Shown here: positions 56,077 to 64,000 of the stretch, in pieces
Position numbering within the stretch: position 1 is the first letter of the stretch
Layout of the letters: each line of letters opens with the position of its first letter
Assembly (NCBI RefSeq): GCF_014698115.1
Contig: NZ_JACJSJ010000005.1
Location: forward strand, 62,001 to 126,000
Direction of reading: 5' to 3'
Length of the DNA: 64,000 nucleotides
Source of the DNA: Nostoc sp. FACHB-973
GTDB taxonomy: Bacteria; Cyanobacteriota; Cyanobacteriia; Cyanobacteriales; Nostocaceae
The notes under the pieces: model-generated
Seen by the model: the letters and a program-made list of their open reading frames with translations, nothing else
What the model was told of the DNA's origin: nothing
The model's database searches: none
Made by a program: the position numbers and the translations under genes

Positions 56077-56421
56077 TTACGGTCTTCTACCAAAAGGACG
56101 AATTGCGTTGACATTTTCCCGGAATTGTTCTACGTCTTCCGTATAACGAATTGGTAGAACATATTCTAAGTTTTCGTGAGGACGGGCAATGATGTGAGTA
56201 GACAGTACTTGTCCGCCGTTGACTCGCTTCACAGATTCAACTCCTGCGGCCACGGAAGCTTGAACTTCCGATACGTCTCCCCGCACAATTACTGTTACGC
56301 GACCACTACCGATTTTTTCATAACCCACCAGAGTTACGCGGGCTGCTTTCACCATTGCGTCAGCAGCTTCCACTACCGCTGGAAAGCCTAGCGTTTCAAC
56401 CATTCCTACTGCGATCGACAT
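56077..56421 (-). CDS. Carboxysome shell hexamer CcmK (114 aa, CcmK1-like)
   Basis: BMC-domain protein [20 protein letters not shown] ... [20 protein letters not shown]. It extends beyond CcmK2 length with a C-terminal [11 protein letters not shown] tail, as CcmK1 does. Hexamers tile the shell facets and their pores pass bicarbonate and RuBP. It is six bases from ccmL. Confidence 0.95.
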   Translation of the reverse strand: MSIAVGMVETLGFPAVVEAADAMVKAARVTLVGYEKIGSGRVTVIVRGDVSEVQASVAAGVESVKRVNGGQVLSTHIIARPHENLEYVLPIRYTEDVEQFRENVNAIRPFGRRP

Positions 56422-56445
56422 TAGCTTTAATCCCCTTTTAAAGTT

Positions 56446-56595
56446 TTAGCCTTGGACACAAATGATGGTGACATATCCCGGTTTCTCGCCTACCCGACAT
56501 ACAGCGCGGGCTTTGGAGTCCTTGGCTACTCGTTTCAATGGTTCGGCAACCCGACACCTCCACGAGCTTAGTTTTACTTCCGCGTGATGCCCCAC
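56446..56595 (-). CDS. Possible 49-residue basic protein between the two ccmK genes
   Basis: From a GTG at 56595 the minus strand encodes MGHHAEVKLSSWRCRVAEPL, KRVAKDSKARAVCRVGEKPG and YVTIICVQG, then TAA at 56446. The composition is Lys/Arg/Val-rich and protein-like, and the region is more GC-rich than its flanks. No homologue is recalled and the ribosome-binding site is weak, so it may instead be a structured RNA or chance. It lies in the 259-base gap separating the two ccmK genes. Confidence 0.35.
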   Translation of the reverse strand: MGHHAEVKLSSWRCRVAEPLKRVAKDSKARAVCRVGEKPGYVTIICVQG

Positions 56596-56680
56596 CGCAG
56601 AAGGATTTGAAGTATGTTATCGACGAGAAAAAAATTTCTCAAAAAACTAAAAAGCGTTAATTGTCTTATTTAAACGGCTT

Positions 56681-56989
56681 TTAGGTACGGAACTGTTCCA
56701 CAGCTTCTGTGTAACGTATGGGCAAAACGTACTCCAGGTTTTCGTGAGGACGAGCAATAATGTGTGTGGATAACACTTCACCACCATTAACTCTTCTGGC
56801 CGCTTCTACCCCAGCGGCTACGGAAGCTTGGACTTCCGATACATCTCCCCTAACTATCACGGTGACGCGAGCGCTACCAATTTTTTCATATCCTACTAAA
56901 GTGACACGGGCGGCTTTTACCATCGCATCAGCAGCTTCCACCACTGCTGGAAAGCCCTTCGTTTCAATCATTCCAACTGCAATTGGCAT
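56681..56989 (-). CDS. Carboxysome shell hexamer CcmK (102 aa, CcmK2-like)
   Basis: BMC-domain protein [20 protein letters not shown] ... [19 protein letters not shown], ending [10 protein letters not shown], the CcmK2 length. It is nearly identical in core to the neighbour at 56077 and is a tandem duplicate. As first gene of the ccm operon its upstream region (56990 onward) should carry the operon promoter. Confidence 0.95.
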   Translation of the reverse strand: MPIAVGMIETKGFPAVVEAADAMVKAARVTLVGYEKIGSARVTVIVRGDVSEVQASVAAGVEAARRVNGGEVLSTHIIARPHENLEYVLPIRYTEAVEQFRT

Positions 56990-57646
56990 CGCAGAACTCC
57001 TACAAAATTAATCCGATCAGTACTGTTACTTGAAATTTTTGACGGGGAGGGCTTGATCTTAGAGCTAAGAAAACACTTCCAATTTAAGCATAGGAAAGCT
57101 TGGCGTCCCTGGCAATATAAATCACTATAATAGTTTATGATAAAAAAGTTTTAAAAAACTTAACATAAATTTATCTATGCCGATGAGCAATTAAAGTTCA
57201 CGGATTCCTAGAGCAGCCACTTATGCTTTATAATTTCTTTATGACATTTAGAAAACGAGATTCATAGCCAAGGCTAATTCGATGTGGGAAGGAGCGAACA
57301 GTTGCTGTATACTTTGCTGTATCTATCTTTCCTGCCTTTTTGCTACATCTACAAGGACTAGGTAAAAAAGATATAATTTTTTCAAATATATCGTATAAAG
57401 TACTTTAGTCAAAGTAGAAATACAAATGTAAAAAGGTCGATGATGTTAAGGCAAGTAAATGCTTTTGATTATATGAAGTTATATTTTACTGAAGTTTAAT
57501 AGGGGAAAGTTAAGTATAAATACTCCGAAGTTTTAGTTGCAACAACAGTAAAGAAACATACAGGTTTTGGTAAATTAATTTTATTAAATAAATAATTGTC
57601 TGGAAGGTTTTTTAAAATCATGCCTGAGTCGTTAAGGGAAATTTAA
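56990..57646. other. Divergent control region, ccm operon and ndhF4
   Basis: 657 bases, very AT-rich from about 57130, with no repeats of the STRR type, unlike most gaps here. It must hold both divergent promoters and operator sites. The absence of repeat insertion suggests it is functionally constrained. No ORF or strong hairpin was seen. Confidence 0.55.
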
Positions 57647-59503
57647 ATGAGTCAATTTTTATTTTCAACAAGTTGGTTTGTGCCTTTGTATAGCCTATTA
57701 GGCGCAATTTTGACCTTACCGTGGGGATTGGGAATAATTCAGCGGACAGGGCCAAGACCTGCGGCATACATCAACTTGTTGACGACCCTTTTGGCTTTTG
57801 TCCATAGCTTGTTTGTATTTAAAGATATTTGGGATAAAGAACCAGAAAAGTTGTTGGTTCCCTGGTTCAAAGCTGCGGATTTAGACTTATCCTTTGCCTT
57901 GGAACTCTCACCAGTAAGTATCGGGGCAACAGTTTTAATTACAGGTTTAAGCTTATTGGCACAAGTTTACGCCTTGGGTTACATGGAAAAAGACTGGTCG
58001 TTAGCACGTTTTTTTGCGCTGCTGGGATTTTTTGAAGCGGCGCTGAGTGCCCTAGCAATCAGTGATTCTTTGTTGTTCAGCTATGGGCTTTTGGAAGTCT
58101 TGACACTTTCGACTTATTTGCTGGTGGGGTTCTGGTATGCTCAACCGTTAGTGGTGACAGCGGCGCGAGATGCATTTTTAACTAAACGGGTGGGAGACTT
58201 GTTACTACTGATGGCTGTAGTCACCCTTTCCACCTCAGCCGGCAGTTTGAACTTTTCCGATTTATATGAGTGGGCACAAACAGCTGATTTAAGCCCAGTC
58301 ACATCAACGCTGTTGGGGTTGGCCTTAATTGCTGGGCCTGCGGGTAAATGCGCCCAATTTCCACTGCACCTGTGGTTAGATGAAGCGATGGAAGGACCGA
58401 ACCCCGCCTCTGTAATGCGAAATTCGTTGGTAGTAGCTGGTGGTGCCTATTTGCTATTTAAACTGCAACCATTGTTAGCCTTGTCACCGGTTGCCTTGAA
58501 TGCTTTGGTAGTCATGGGCACGGTGACGGCAATTGGTGCAACATTAGTATCCATAGCCCAAATAGACATTAAGCGAGCCTTGTCTCATTCTACTAGTGCA
58601 TACATGGGGTTAGCGTTTTTGGCAGTGGGCTTGCAGCAAGGGGGTGTAGCCTTGATGTTGCTGTTAACCCACGCGATCGCTAAAGCATTATTATTTATGA
58701 GTTCTGGTTCAGTAATCTTAACTACCCAAAGCCAAGACTTGACAGAAATGGGTGGTTTATGGTCAAGAATGCCAGCCACCACCACTGCCTTTGTTGTCGG
58801 TTCAGCAGGAATGGTCACACTCCTACCACTAGGAAGCTTCTGGGCAATGTTAGCCTGGGCTGACGGCTTCGTGAGTATTAGCCCTTGGGTGATTGGAGTT
58901 TTATTATTAGTCAATGGCTTGACAGCATTGAACTTGACCAGAGTATTTAGATTAGTCTTTTGGGGTAAACCGCAACAAAAGACCCGCCGCACCCCAGAAG
59001 TTGGTTGGTCGATGGCCTTGCCAATGGTGACTTTAACAGTATTGACTTTGCTTCTACCCCTGATGCTACAGCAATGGTACCTGCTACCTGATTGGGAAAG
59101 TATCAATTGGTATGTAGCGTCAGCATTGTTTGCTTCTACTGCAATAGGAGTAGTTGTAGGGTCTACAATTCATCTGCACAAAGCCTGGTCAAGATCGAGA
59201 ATTTTGGCATGGAGATTTATCCAAGATTTGTTGGGTTACGACTTTTACATCGACCGAGTTTATCGAGTCACCGTAGTGAGTGCAGTAGCGTTATTATCTA
59301 AGATTTCTGCTTGGAGCGATCGCTATTTGGTTGACGGTATAGTGAACTTAGTGGGCTTTGCCACAATTCTCGGCGGACAAAGTTTAAAGTACAGCATTTC
59401 TGGACAATCCCAAGGTTATATGTTGACCATCCTCGCAGTCGTCAGCGTCCTGGGCTTTTTCATCAGCTGGTCATTGGGTTTATTAGATAAATTGCCCTTT
59501 TAA
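57647..59503 (+). CDS. ndhF4: NAD(P)H dehydrogenase subunit NdhF of the CO2-uptake type (NdhF4-like)
   Basis: 618 residues, 14 or more membrane segments. This is the antiporter-like subunit of NDH-1 (NuoL type), here the CO2-uptake variant. It starts MSQFLFSTSWFVPLYSLLG, with GPAGKCAQFPLHLWLDEAMEG (H-bearing core) and the C-terminal amphipathic part (DLLGYDFYIDRVYRVTVV). Adjacent ndhD and CO2-hydration genes define it as an NDH-1MS complex; position beside ccmK matches the NdhF4 set. It starts the operon. Confidence 0.85.
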   Translation: MSQFLFSTSWFVPLYSLLGAILTLPWGLGIIQRTGPRPAAYINLLTTLLAFVHSLFVFKDIWDKEPEKLLVPWFKAADLDLSFALELSPVSIGATVLITGLSLLAQVYALGYMEKDWSLARFFALLGFFEAALSALAISDSLLFSYGLLEVLTLSTYLLVGFWYAQPLVVTAARDAFLTKRVGDLLLLMAVVTLSTSAGSLNFSDLYEWAQTADLSPVTSTLLGLALIAGPAGKCAQFPLHLWLDEAMEGPNPASVMRNSLVVAGGAYLLFKLQPLLALSPVALNALVVMGTVTAIGATLVSIAQIDIKRALSHSTSAYMGLAFLAVGLQQGGVALMLLLTHAIAKALLFMSSGSVILTTQSQDLTEMGGLWSRMPATTTAFVVGSAGMVTLLPLGSFWAMLAWADGFVSISPWVIGVLLLVNGLTALNLTRVFRLVFWGKPQQKTRRTPEVGWSMALPMVTLTVLTLLLPLMLQQWYLLPDWESINWYVASALFASTAIGVVVGSTIHLHKAWSRSRILAWRFIQDLLGYDFYIDRVYRVTVVSAVALLSKISAWSDRYLVDGIVNLVGFATILGGQSLKYSISGQSQGYMLTILAVVSVLGFFISWSLGLLDKLPF

Positions 59504-59586
59504 GAGTGCTGAGTTAGGAGTTAAGAGTTATTCTCCCCCTGCCTCCCCTGCCTCCCCTGCCTCCCCATCCCCCTTACCTGAAGTCT

Positions 59587-61092
59587 ATGCTTAGTGCTTT
59601 AATTCTAGTGCCCTTAATTGGCGCAGCTTTAATTGGTTTCTGGCCCTCTGGCATTAGTAGTAAACTTGCCCGTGGGGTAGCTTTGGGCTTTGCGATTATT
59701 GCTTTCTTATTGACAGTTGTAATCACAATTCAGTTTCGCCCTGGGGAAGTGAGTCAACAGTTTGCCGAATCTGTTCCTTGGGTAGATGCCTTAGGCTTGA
59801 ACTATAACCTGGGAATAGATGGTTTATCTTTGCCATTACTCGTTTTAAATGGACTGTTGACTTCCATTGCCATCTACAGTAGCGATGAATCCCTTGGGCG
59901 TCCGAGATTGTATTACTCTTTGATACTACTGTTAAGCGTTGGCGTGACTGGAGCTTTCTTAGCGCAGGATTTACTGCTATTTTTCCTGTTTTACGAACTG
60001 GAACTGATTCCCCTGTATCTGTTGATAGCTATTTGGGGTGGTGCAAAACGAGGTTACGCTGCAACAAAATTTCTGATTTACACTGCCGTTTCCGGAATCC
60101 TGATTTTAGCAAGTTTCCTGGGCATTGTTTGGCTAAGTGGTTCCTCTAACTTTGCCCTAGCAACCTTGAACACCACGACTCTACCTTTAGCAACACAACT
60201 TTTACTGCTAGTGGGAATTTTGATAGGCTTCGGGATTAAAATTCCCTTAGTTCCCTTCCATACTTGGTTGCCAGATGCTCACGTAGAAGCCTCCACACCG
60301 ATTTCTGTACTGTTAGCTGGGGTGCTGTTGAAGTTGGGAACTTACGGCTTACTGCGATTTGGCATGAACTTGTTACCAGAAGCTTGGAATTATGTGGCAC
60401 CTTGGTTAGCGATTTGGGCAGCAGTAAGTGTATTGTATGGTTCATCCTGTGCGATCGCCCAAACAGATATGAAAAAAATGGTGGCGTACAGTTCCATTGG
60501 ACATATGGGCTACGTCCTAATAGCGGCGGCGGCGGCTACACCTTTAAGTGTGTTGGGTGCCGTTATGCAAATGATTAGCCACGGCTTGATTTCTGCAATG
60601 CTGTTTTTGCTGGTGGGAGTTGTGTATAAAAAAGCCGGAAGTCGGGATTTAGAAATCATCAGGGGACTGCTGAACCCAGAACGCGGTATGCCAGTAATCG
60701 GTAGCTTGATGATTGTGGGAGTCATGGCCAGCGCAGGTATACCAGGAATGCTAGGGTTTATTTCCGAATTCGTCGTTTATCGGGGTAGTTTTGCAGTTTT
60801 TCCAGTCCAAACCCTGCTGTGCATGATTGGTACGGGTTTAACAGCGGTTTACTTCCTATTACTTGTTAACCGCGCCTTTTTTGGACGCTTGTCTGCACCA
60901 GTTACTAATTTACCGCGTGTGTATTGGAGCGATCGCATCCCAGCTGCAATTTTAGCCTTGCTAATTGTGATTTTTGGCATCCAACCTGGTTGGTTAGCAC
61001 GTTGGACTGAACCAACAATTACAGCAATGGTGAATACTCAAAATGTAGTAGCAACGGTGTCTTTGGATAAGAGAATAGGGAGTGGGGAGTAG
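59587..61092 (+). CDS. ndhD4: NAD(P)H dehydrogenase subunit NdhD of the CO2-uptake type (NdhD4-like)
   Basis: 501 residues. MLSALILVPLIGAALIGFWP start; FYELELIPLYLLIAIWGG and FHTWLPDAHVEASTPISV are the NuoM/NdhD-type proton-channel blocks, and SSIGHMGYVLI the last. With NdhF4 and CupB it forms the complex that hydrates CO2 at the thylakoid with energy from NAD(P)H or ferredoxin. The gap before it is a CCTCCCCTG repeat. Confidence 0.87.
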   Translation: MLSALILVPLIGAALIGFWPSGISSKLARGVALGFAIIAFLLTVVITIQFRPGEVSQQFAESVPWVDALGLNYNLGIDGLSLPLLVLNGLLTSIAIYSSDESLGRPRLYYSLILLLSVGVTGAFLAQDLLLFFLFYELELIPLYLLIAIWGGAKRGYAATKFLIYTAVSGILILASFLGIVWLSGSSNFALATLNTTTLPLATQLLLLVGILIGFGIKIPLVPFHTWLPDAHVEASTPISVLLAGVLLKLGTYGLLRFGMNLLPEAWNYVAPWLAIWAAVSVLYGSSCAIAQTDMKKMVAYSSIGHMGYVLIAAAAATPLSVLGAVMQMISHGLISAMLFLLVGVVYKKAGSRDLEIIRGLLNPERGMPVIGSLMIVGVMASAGIPGMLGFISEFVVYRGSFAVFPVQTLLCMIGTGLTAVYFLLLVNRAFFGRLSAPVTNLPRVYWSDRIPAAILALLIVIFGIQPGWLARWTEPTITAMVNTQNVVATVSLDKRIGSGE

Positions 61093-61254
61093 GGAGTGGA
61101 GAGATGGGGAGATGAGGGAGATGAGGGAGCAGGGAGCAGGGAGCAGAGGGGAAAGAGATAATTTTTCATTCTCCCCCTTGCCCCCTGCCCCTCTGCCTCT
61201 TTCCCATGCCCCATGCCCAACGCCTCAATCCCTATAATTTTTGGAGAACTAGGA

Positions 61255-62385
61255 ATGGTAACTATTAGAAATAAATTCACTCGTGAACCCTTACCTGAGT
61301 ATATTGAACGCCTGCAACAAGGAGGCGCATTACTCCCTGATACTCCAGAAAATGTGCTGGAAGTAGTTGGTATTTTGAAAAGCTACGGTGTAGTTTTAGA
61401 TGCCTATTCAATAAATTTGAATTACATTGCCGAGCATCAGTTTTTATTATTTTTCCCATTTTTTAAATACTTTAATGGAGACGTTTCTTTTCAGAAACTA
61501 CTTCGTCACTGGTGGCACGATCGAATTAATTTTGAATATGCCGAATATTGCATGAAAGCCATGATGTGGCACGGTGGCGGCGGTCTCGATGCATATTTAG
61601 ATACAAAAGAATTTCAAGAAAGAGCGCAGACTGTAATCATAGCCAAATTTAAAAATAATCCCTTAATTTTAGGTGTTAACCAACTGTTTCCAGACTTTTT
61701 AACTGAACACTTGCGGGTTTCTGCTTACTACACTGGTTTAGGTCAATTTTGGCGAGTCATGGCTGATATTTTTCTCAGCTTATCAGACCTCTATGACGAA
61801 GGCAAAATCAAATCGATTTCTCAAGTTGTAGACCATATTAAAGCAGGGTTAGTGGCAAGTGCATCAAAGCCGATTACCTACAGCGTCAAAATTCGAGAAA
61901 AACTCTATGACATCATTCCCGAAGACGTTGGTTTGACTTTCTTAGCAGACACAGCAATTCCTTATGTAGAAGCAGTATTCTTTAGAGGAACACCTTTCCA
62001 CGGCACAGTTTCATACAACGCCCAAGGATATCAAATTCCCCCAGATCAAAGTCGATTCCAGTATGGCGCATTGTACGCCGATCCTTTGCCCATCGGCGGT
62101 GCAGGTATTCCTCCCACCTTGTTAATGCAAGATATGCGTCATTATCTTCCAGAGTACTTGCATGAAATTTATCGTCGCAGCCTCCGGGGTGAAGATGATT
62201 TACGAGTGCAAATTTGTATGACTTTCCAAAAATCGATGTTTTGCGTGACCACAGCCACGATTTTGGGACTGGCACCTTATCCTATAGATACTAAAGATCC
62301 ATCCGAGGAAAAAGCTAATCGAGTTTATTTCGGAAAGTGGATGAGTCGCCTAGAAACTTCCCGGTTGCTGGATGTGAATCAATAG
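61255..62385 (+). CDS. cupB: CO2 hydration protein CupB/ChpX
   Basis: The ATG at 61255 with upstream GGAGAACTAGGA is preferred to 61213, which translates an ATGCCCCATGCCC repeat. 376 residues fits CupB rather than the longer CupA. It has RHWWHDRINFEYAEYC (His-rich, probable zinc site) and MKAMMWHGGGGLDAYL, then SFQKSMFCVTTATILGLAP. CupB is the carbonic-anhydrase-like subunit converting CO2 to bicarbonate on NDH-1MS'. Last gene of the ndhF4-ndhD4-cupB operon. Confidence 0.87.
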   Translation: MVTIRNKFTREPLPEYIERLQQGGALLPDTPENVLEVVGILKSYGVVLDAYSINLNYIAEHQFLLFFPFFKYFNGDVSFQKLLRHWWHDRINFEYAEYCMKAMMWHGGGGLDAYLDTKEFQERAQTVIIAKFKNNPLILGVNQLFPDFLTEHLRVSAYYTGLGQFWRVMADIFLSLSDLYDEGKIKSISQVVDHIKAGLVASASKPITYSVKIREKLYDIIPEDVGLTFLADTAIPYVEAVFFRGTPFHGTVSYNAQGYQIPPDQSRFQYGALYADPLPIGGAGIPPTLLMQDMRHYLPEYLHEIYRRSLRGEDDLRVQICMTFQKSMFCVTTATILGLAPYPIDTKDPSEEKANRVYFGKWMSRLETSRLLDVNQ

Positions 62386-62569
62386 TTGACCGTGCCAATT
62401 TTAGATTTTAGATTTTAGATTTTAGATTAAAAATTGCTTCGGTTAATGCCCCGCGCATTAGGGGCAAAACAAATCCTTTCACCCCAACAAACCTTACGCA
62501 CAGGTAACGCAAAATCCCTGTTGGCAATCCAAAATCCAAAATCCAAAATCGATTGACTTTTGGTCAAAA

Positions 62570-63334
62570 TTATGATTCTGGATCGATGCCTAGAGAGCGC
62601 AATTTAGCAGTTAGGCGATCGGCTCTTTGACGTTCAAGTTCTGCTCTTTGATGTTCTTGTTCAGCTCTTTGATGTTCAAGTTCTGCTCTTTCTTCGCCAG
62701 TCAACAACAGATTACCTTGTAAATCCCACCAGCGTAGCCAAGGTAATTCCATATTCTGATATTGTCCCTGCCATAGACCTAACTCAACCTCTAAAGGAAG
62801 TATAGGATAATGTCCACGTTCATTTGCTGTTAATAACTGATATTCTCCACCAATTAATTCATAAACTTGCACACTGACTTTATTCACTTCATAAATGCCG
62901 TAGAAGGGAGGACGAATCACCTGTTCATAAATCCAAAATTTTCCCTTCCAAGGAGTTTTATCTCGCTCTTGACTACCATCCCCAGAGACAAATTCTAGTA
63001 CAATTAATGGGGCAATAAACTCTCGCCATAATACATAAGACCTCCGCGTTTGTCCATCGAGCGTAGGTGGTACATTCCCTACATAGAACCAGTCGGGAGC
63101 TTCGGCGCCTTTTTCTGGAGGGTCAGTCATCCGCCAGTAGATACCGCTATCTTGACCAATACAGTATTGCCCATCAGGATGACGTTTTTGCAATATCGGT
63201 TTAATCGAGTCGGTTAGGAGAATGCTTTGGGGATGTTCCTGAAAGTTTTTCACGAATGTACCGTCAGACTCAGGAAGTTGTGTATGGTCTGGGAACGGTG
63301 TAAGGTCAGTAGATAGATCGGTTGCAGAGGTCAT
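62570..63334 (-). CDS. Uma2-family (DUF820) PD-(D/E)XK protein
   Basis: Start at the ATG at 63334 (MTSATDLSTDLTPFPDHTQL, 254 aa), preceded by AAAGG; the longer frame from 63517 translates unrelated sequence. The core is GAEAPDWFYVGNVPPT, PLIVLEFVSGDGSQERDKT and FWIYEQVIRPPFYGIYEV; the tail is a HQRAE/RQRAD heptad coiled coil. Role unknown. Second Uma2 gene of this window (also 48065-48742). Confidence 0.82.
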   Translation of the reverse strand: MTSATDLSTDLTPFPDHTQLPESDGTFVKNFQEHPQSILLTDSIKPILQKRHPDGQYCIGQDSGIYWRMTDPPEKGAEAPDWFYVGNVPPTLDGQTRRSYVLWREFIAPLIVLEFVSGDGSQERDKTPWKGKFWIYEQVIRPPFYGIYEVNKVSVQVYELIGGEYQLLTANERGHYPILPLEVELGLWQGQYQNMELPWLRWWDLQGNLLLTGEERAELEHQRAEQEHQRAELERQRADRLTAKLRSLGIDPES

Positions 63335-63441
63335 AAGGTTACCTTTGCAGGAGTAAGGGTTGTTTTTTAGTTTAGCAAGCGATCGCAGTCTTTCTACAAA
63401 GCTCGGCTTAAAGCAATCTCTTGCTCTGATTAAATATTGAC

Positions 63442-63987
63442 TTATTCTATTTTTAGGCCGATGTACCCAATGATGATTTTGCCTGGCCCTAATTCTGTAG
63501 AAAAATGAAGCCGCCAAGCTCCGGCACCAGTCATTCTTAAGTGCAAACTAAATATACGATACACATCATCAGGGCACTTAAAGGTTAACTTATCCTCTAA
63601 CTTCTGAAGCCTAGAGTCACTTTCTGAAGTAGCTTTACTAGCAAGAATGTCTAAATCAAAATCTCCATCTGTCCAAGTTTTACAGCAGTTTTCTAGTTCA
63701 AACAACTTTCTTAAAATTTGTCGTAACATCGGGCTACCATCCCCAAGGCTTTGTATCTGCTTGCTAACACTTTCGCAAAAGAGTAGAGAAGGGAATAATT
63801 CTCCTCTGCGGTTCCATAAATCTAAGCCGTCACTAACTCCTTGACGTATACGCTCTTGAAAACCGTCAATCCAATCATGGTGTTCCTGCACATGGTTAAT
63901 ACAACTGGCATGTAACACATTTTCATACCTGATAATCAATGGCTCTTCTTGTTCTTCTTCATCTACTGTTGTTATCTCCAACATCAA
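63442..63987 (-). CDS. Hypothetical protein, possibly cut at its N-terminus
   Basis: The visible frame is 181 residues (MMLEITTVDEEEQEEPLIIR ...). It begins 13 bases from the window end, so the real start may lie beyond. Cysteines (ASCIN, LLFCES, ENCCK, FKCPD) and the C-terminal WRLHFSTELGPGKIIIGYIG strand pair are notable. A similar strand pair is known in some restriction- and defence-associated cyanobacterial proteins, but I cannot assign a family. It lies upstream of a Uma2 gene on the same strand. Confidence 0.5.
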   Translation of the reverse strand: MMLEITTVDEEEQEEPLIIRYENVLHASCINHVQEHHDWIDGFQERIRQGVSDGLDLWNRRGELFPSLLFCESVSKQIQSLGDGSPMLRQILRKLFELENCCKTWTDGDFDLDILASKATSESDSRLQKLEDKLTFKCPDDVYRIFSLHLRMTGAGAWRLHFSTELGPGKIIIGYIGLKIE

Positions 63988-64000
63988 AGTACTGCAATCC

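Noticed and set aside
61213-61254. Upstream start for cupB
   Set aside because: The extra codons translate an ATGCCCCATGCCC repeat; a ribosome-binding site precedes 61255.

Overview
The window is chromosomal DNA from a filamentous, Nostoc/Anabaena-like cyanobacterium. Evidence: oxygenic photosynthesis genes (psbH, psbN), a beta-carboxysome operon, NDH-1 CO2-uptake genes and a BCT1 bicarbonate transporter. The HIP1 octamer GCGATCGC recurs throughout, and intergenic gaps are packed with short tandem repeats, many with a 7-base period. No rRNA, tRNA, complete insertion sequence or CRISPR array was seen.

Layout. 1-4.4 kb: a cut-off universal stress protein, gatB (with a tiny coupled leader ORF) and argJ. 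5-15.5 kb: cmpAB and cmpCD (bicarbonate ABC transporter) with flv4, an sll0218-like gene and flv2 (flavodiiron photoprotection) lying between the two halves, all on the plus strand. 15.6-21 kb: a surface-protein remnant, then a minus-strand set (DUF1338/HglS-type dioxygenase, class III aminotransferase, aldehyde dehydrogenase, cyclase-family hydrolase) that reads like an amino acid, perhaps lysine, degradation cluster. 21.7-31.7 kb: housekeeping and small genes (2H phosphoesterase, holA, DUF4168, LMW phosphatase-like, aspartic protease, tpiA, folP, SPFH protein, rpsU, pth, tatA). 31.8-34.7 kb: an accessory island. 35.2-47.9 kb: psbH/psbN, a GH38 alpha-mannosidase carrying intergenic-type repeats in its coding sequence, lipid genes, xisH/xisI, a GNAT and mnmE. 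48-64 kb: two Uma2-family genes, a DUF4139 protein, a CmpR/RbcR-type LysR regulator, ccmKKLMNO, and divergent ndhF4-ndhD4-cupB.

Most interesting region: 32.08-34.66 kb (minus strand). A three-segment membrane protein resembling Pycsar TM effectors (DUF5706-like) precedes a protein joining a class III nucleotide-cyclase-like domain to an FGE-sulfatase/C-type-lectin domain. The C-terminus of the latter has the appearance of a diversity-generating retroelement (DGR) variable region. It is followed by a hairpin and by an avd gene (DGR accessory protein) broken by a roughly 95-bp MITE and a second repeat. No reverse transcriptase or template repeat was recognised in the window. I read this as a cyclic-nucleotide antiphage system whose sensor was, or still is, diversified by a DGR acting in trans or since lost.

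Carbon supply is the other theme. Bicarbonate import (Cmp), CO2 hydration (NdhF4/NdhD4/CupB), the carboxysome shell and scaffold (CcmKLMNO), a likely regulator (LysR) and an electron sink (Flv2/Flv4) all lie within 58 kb.
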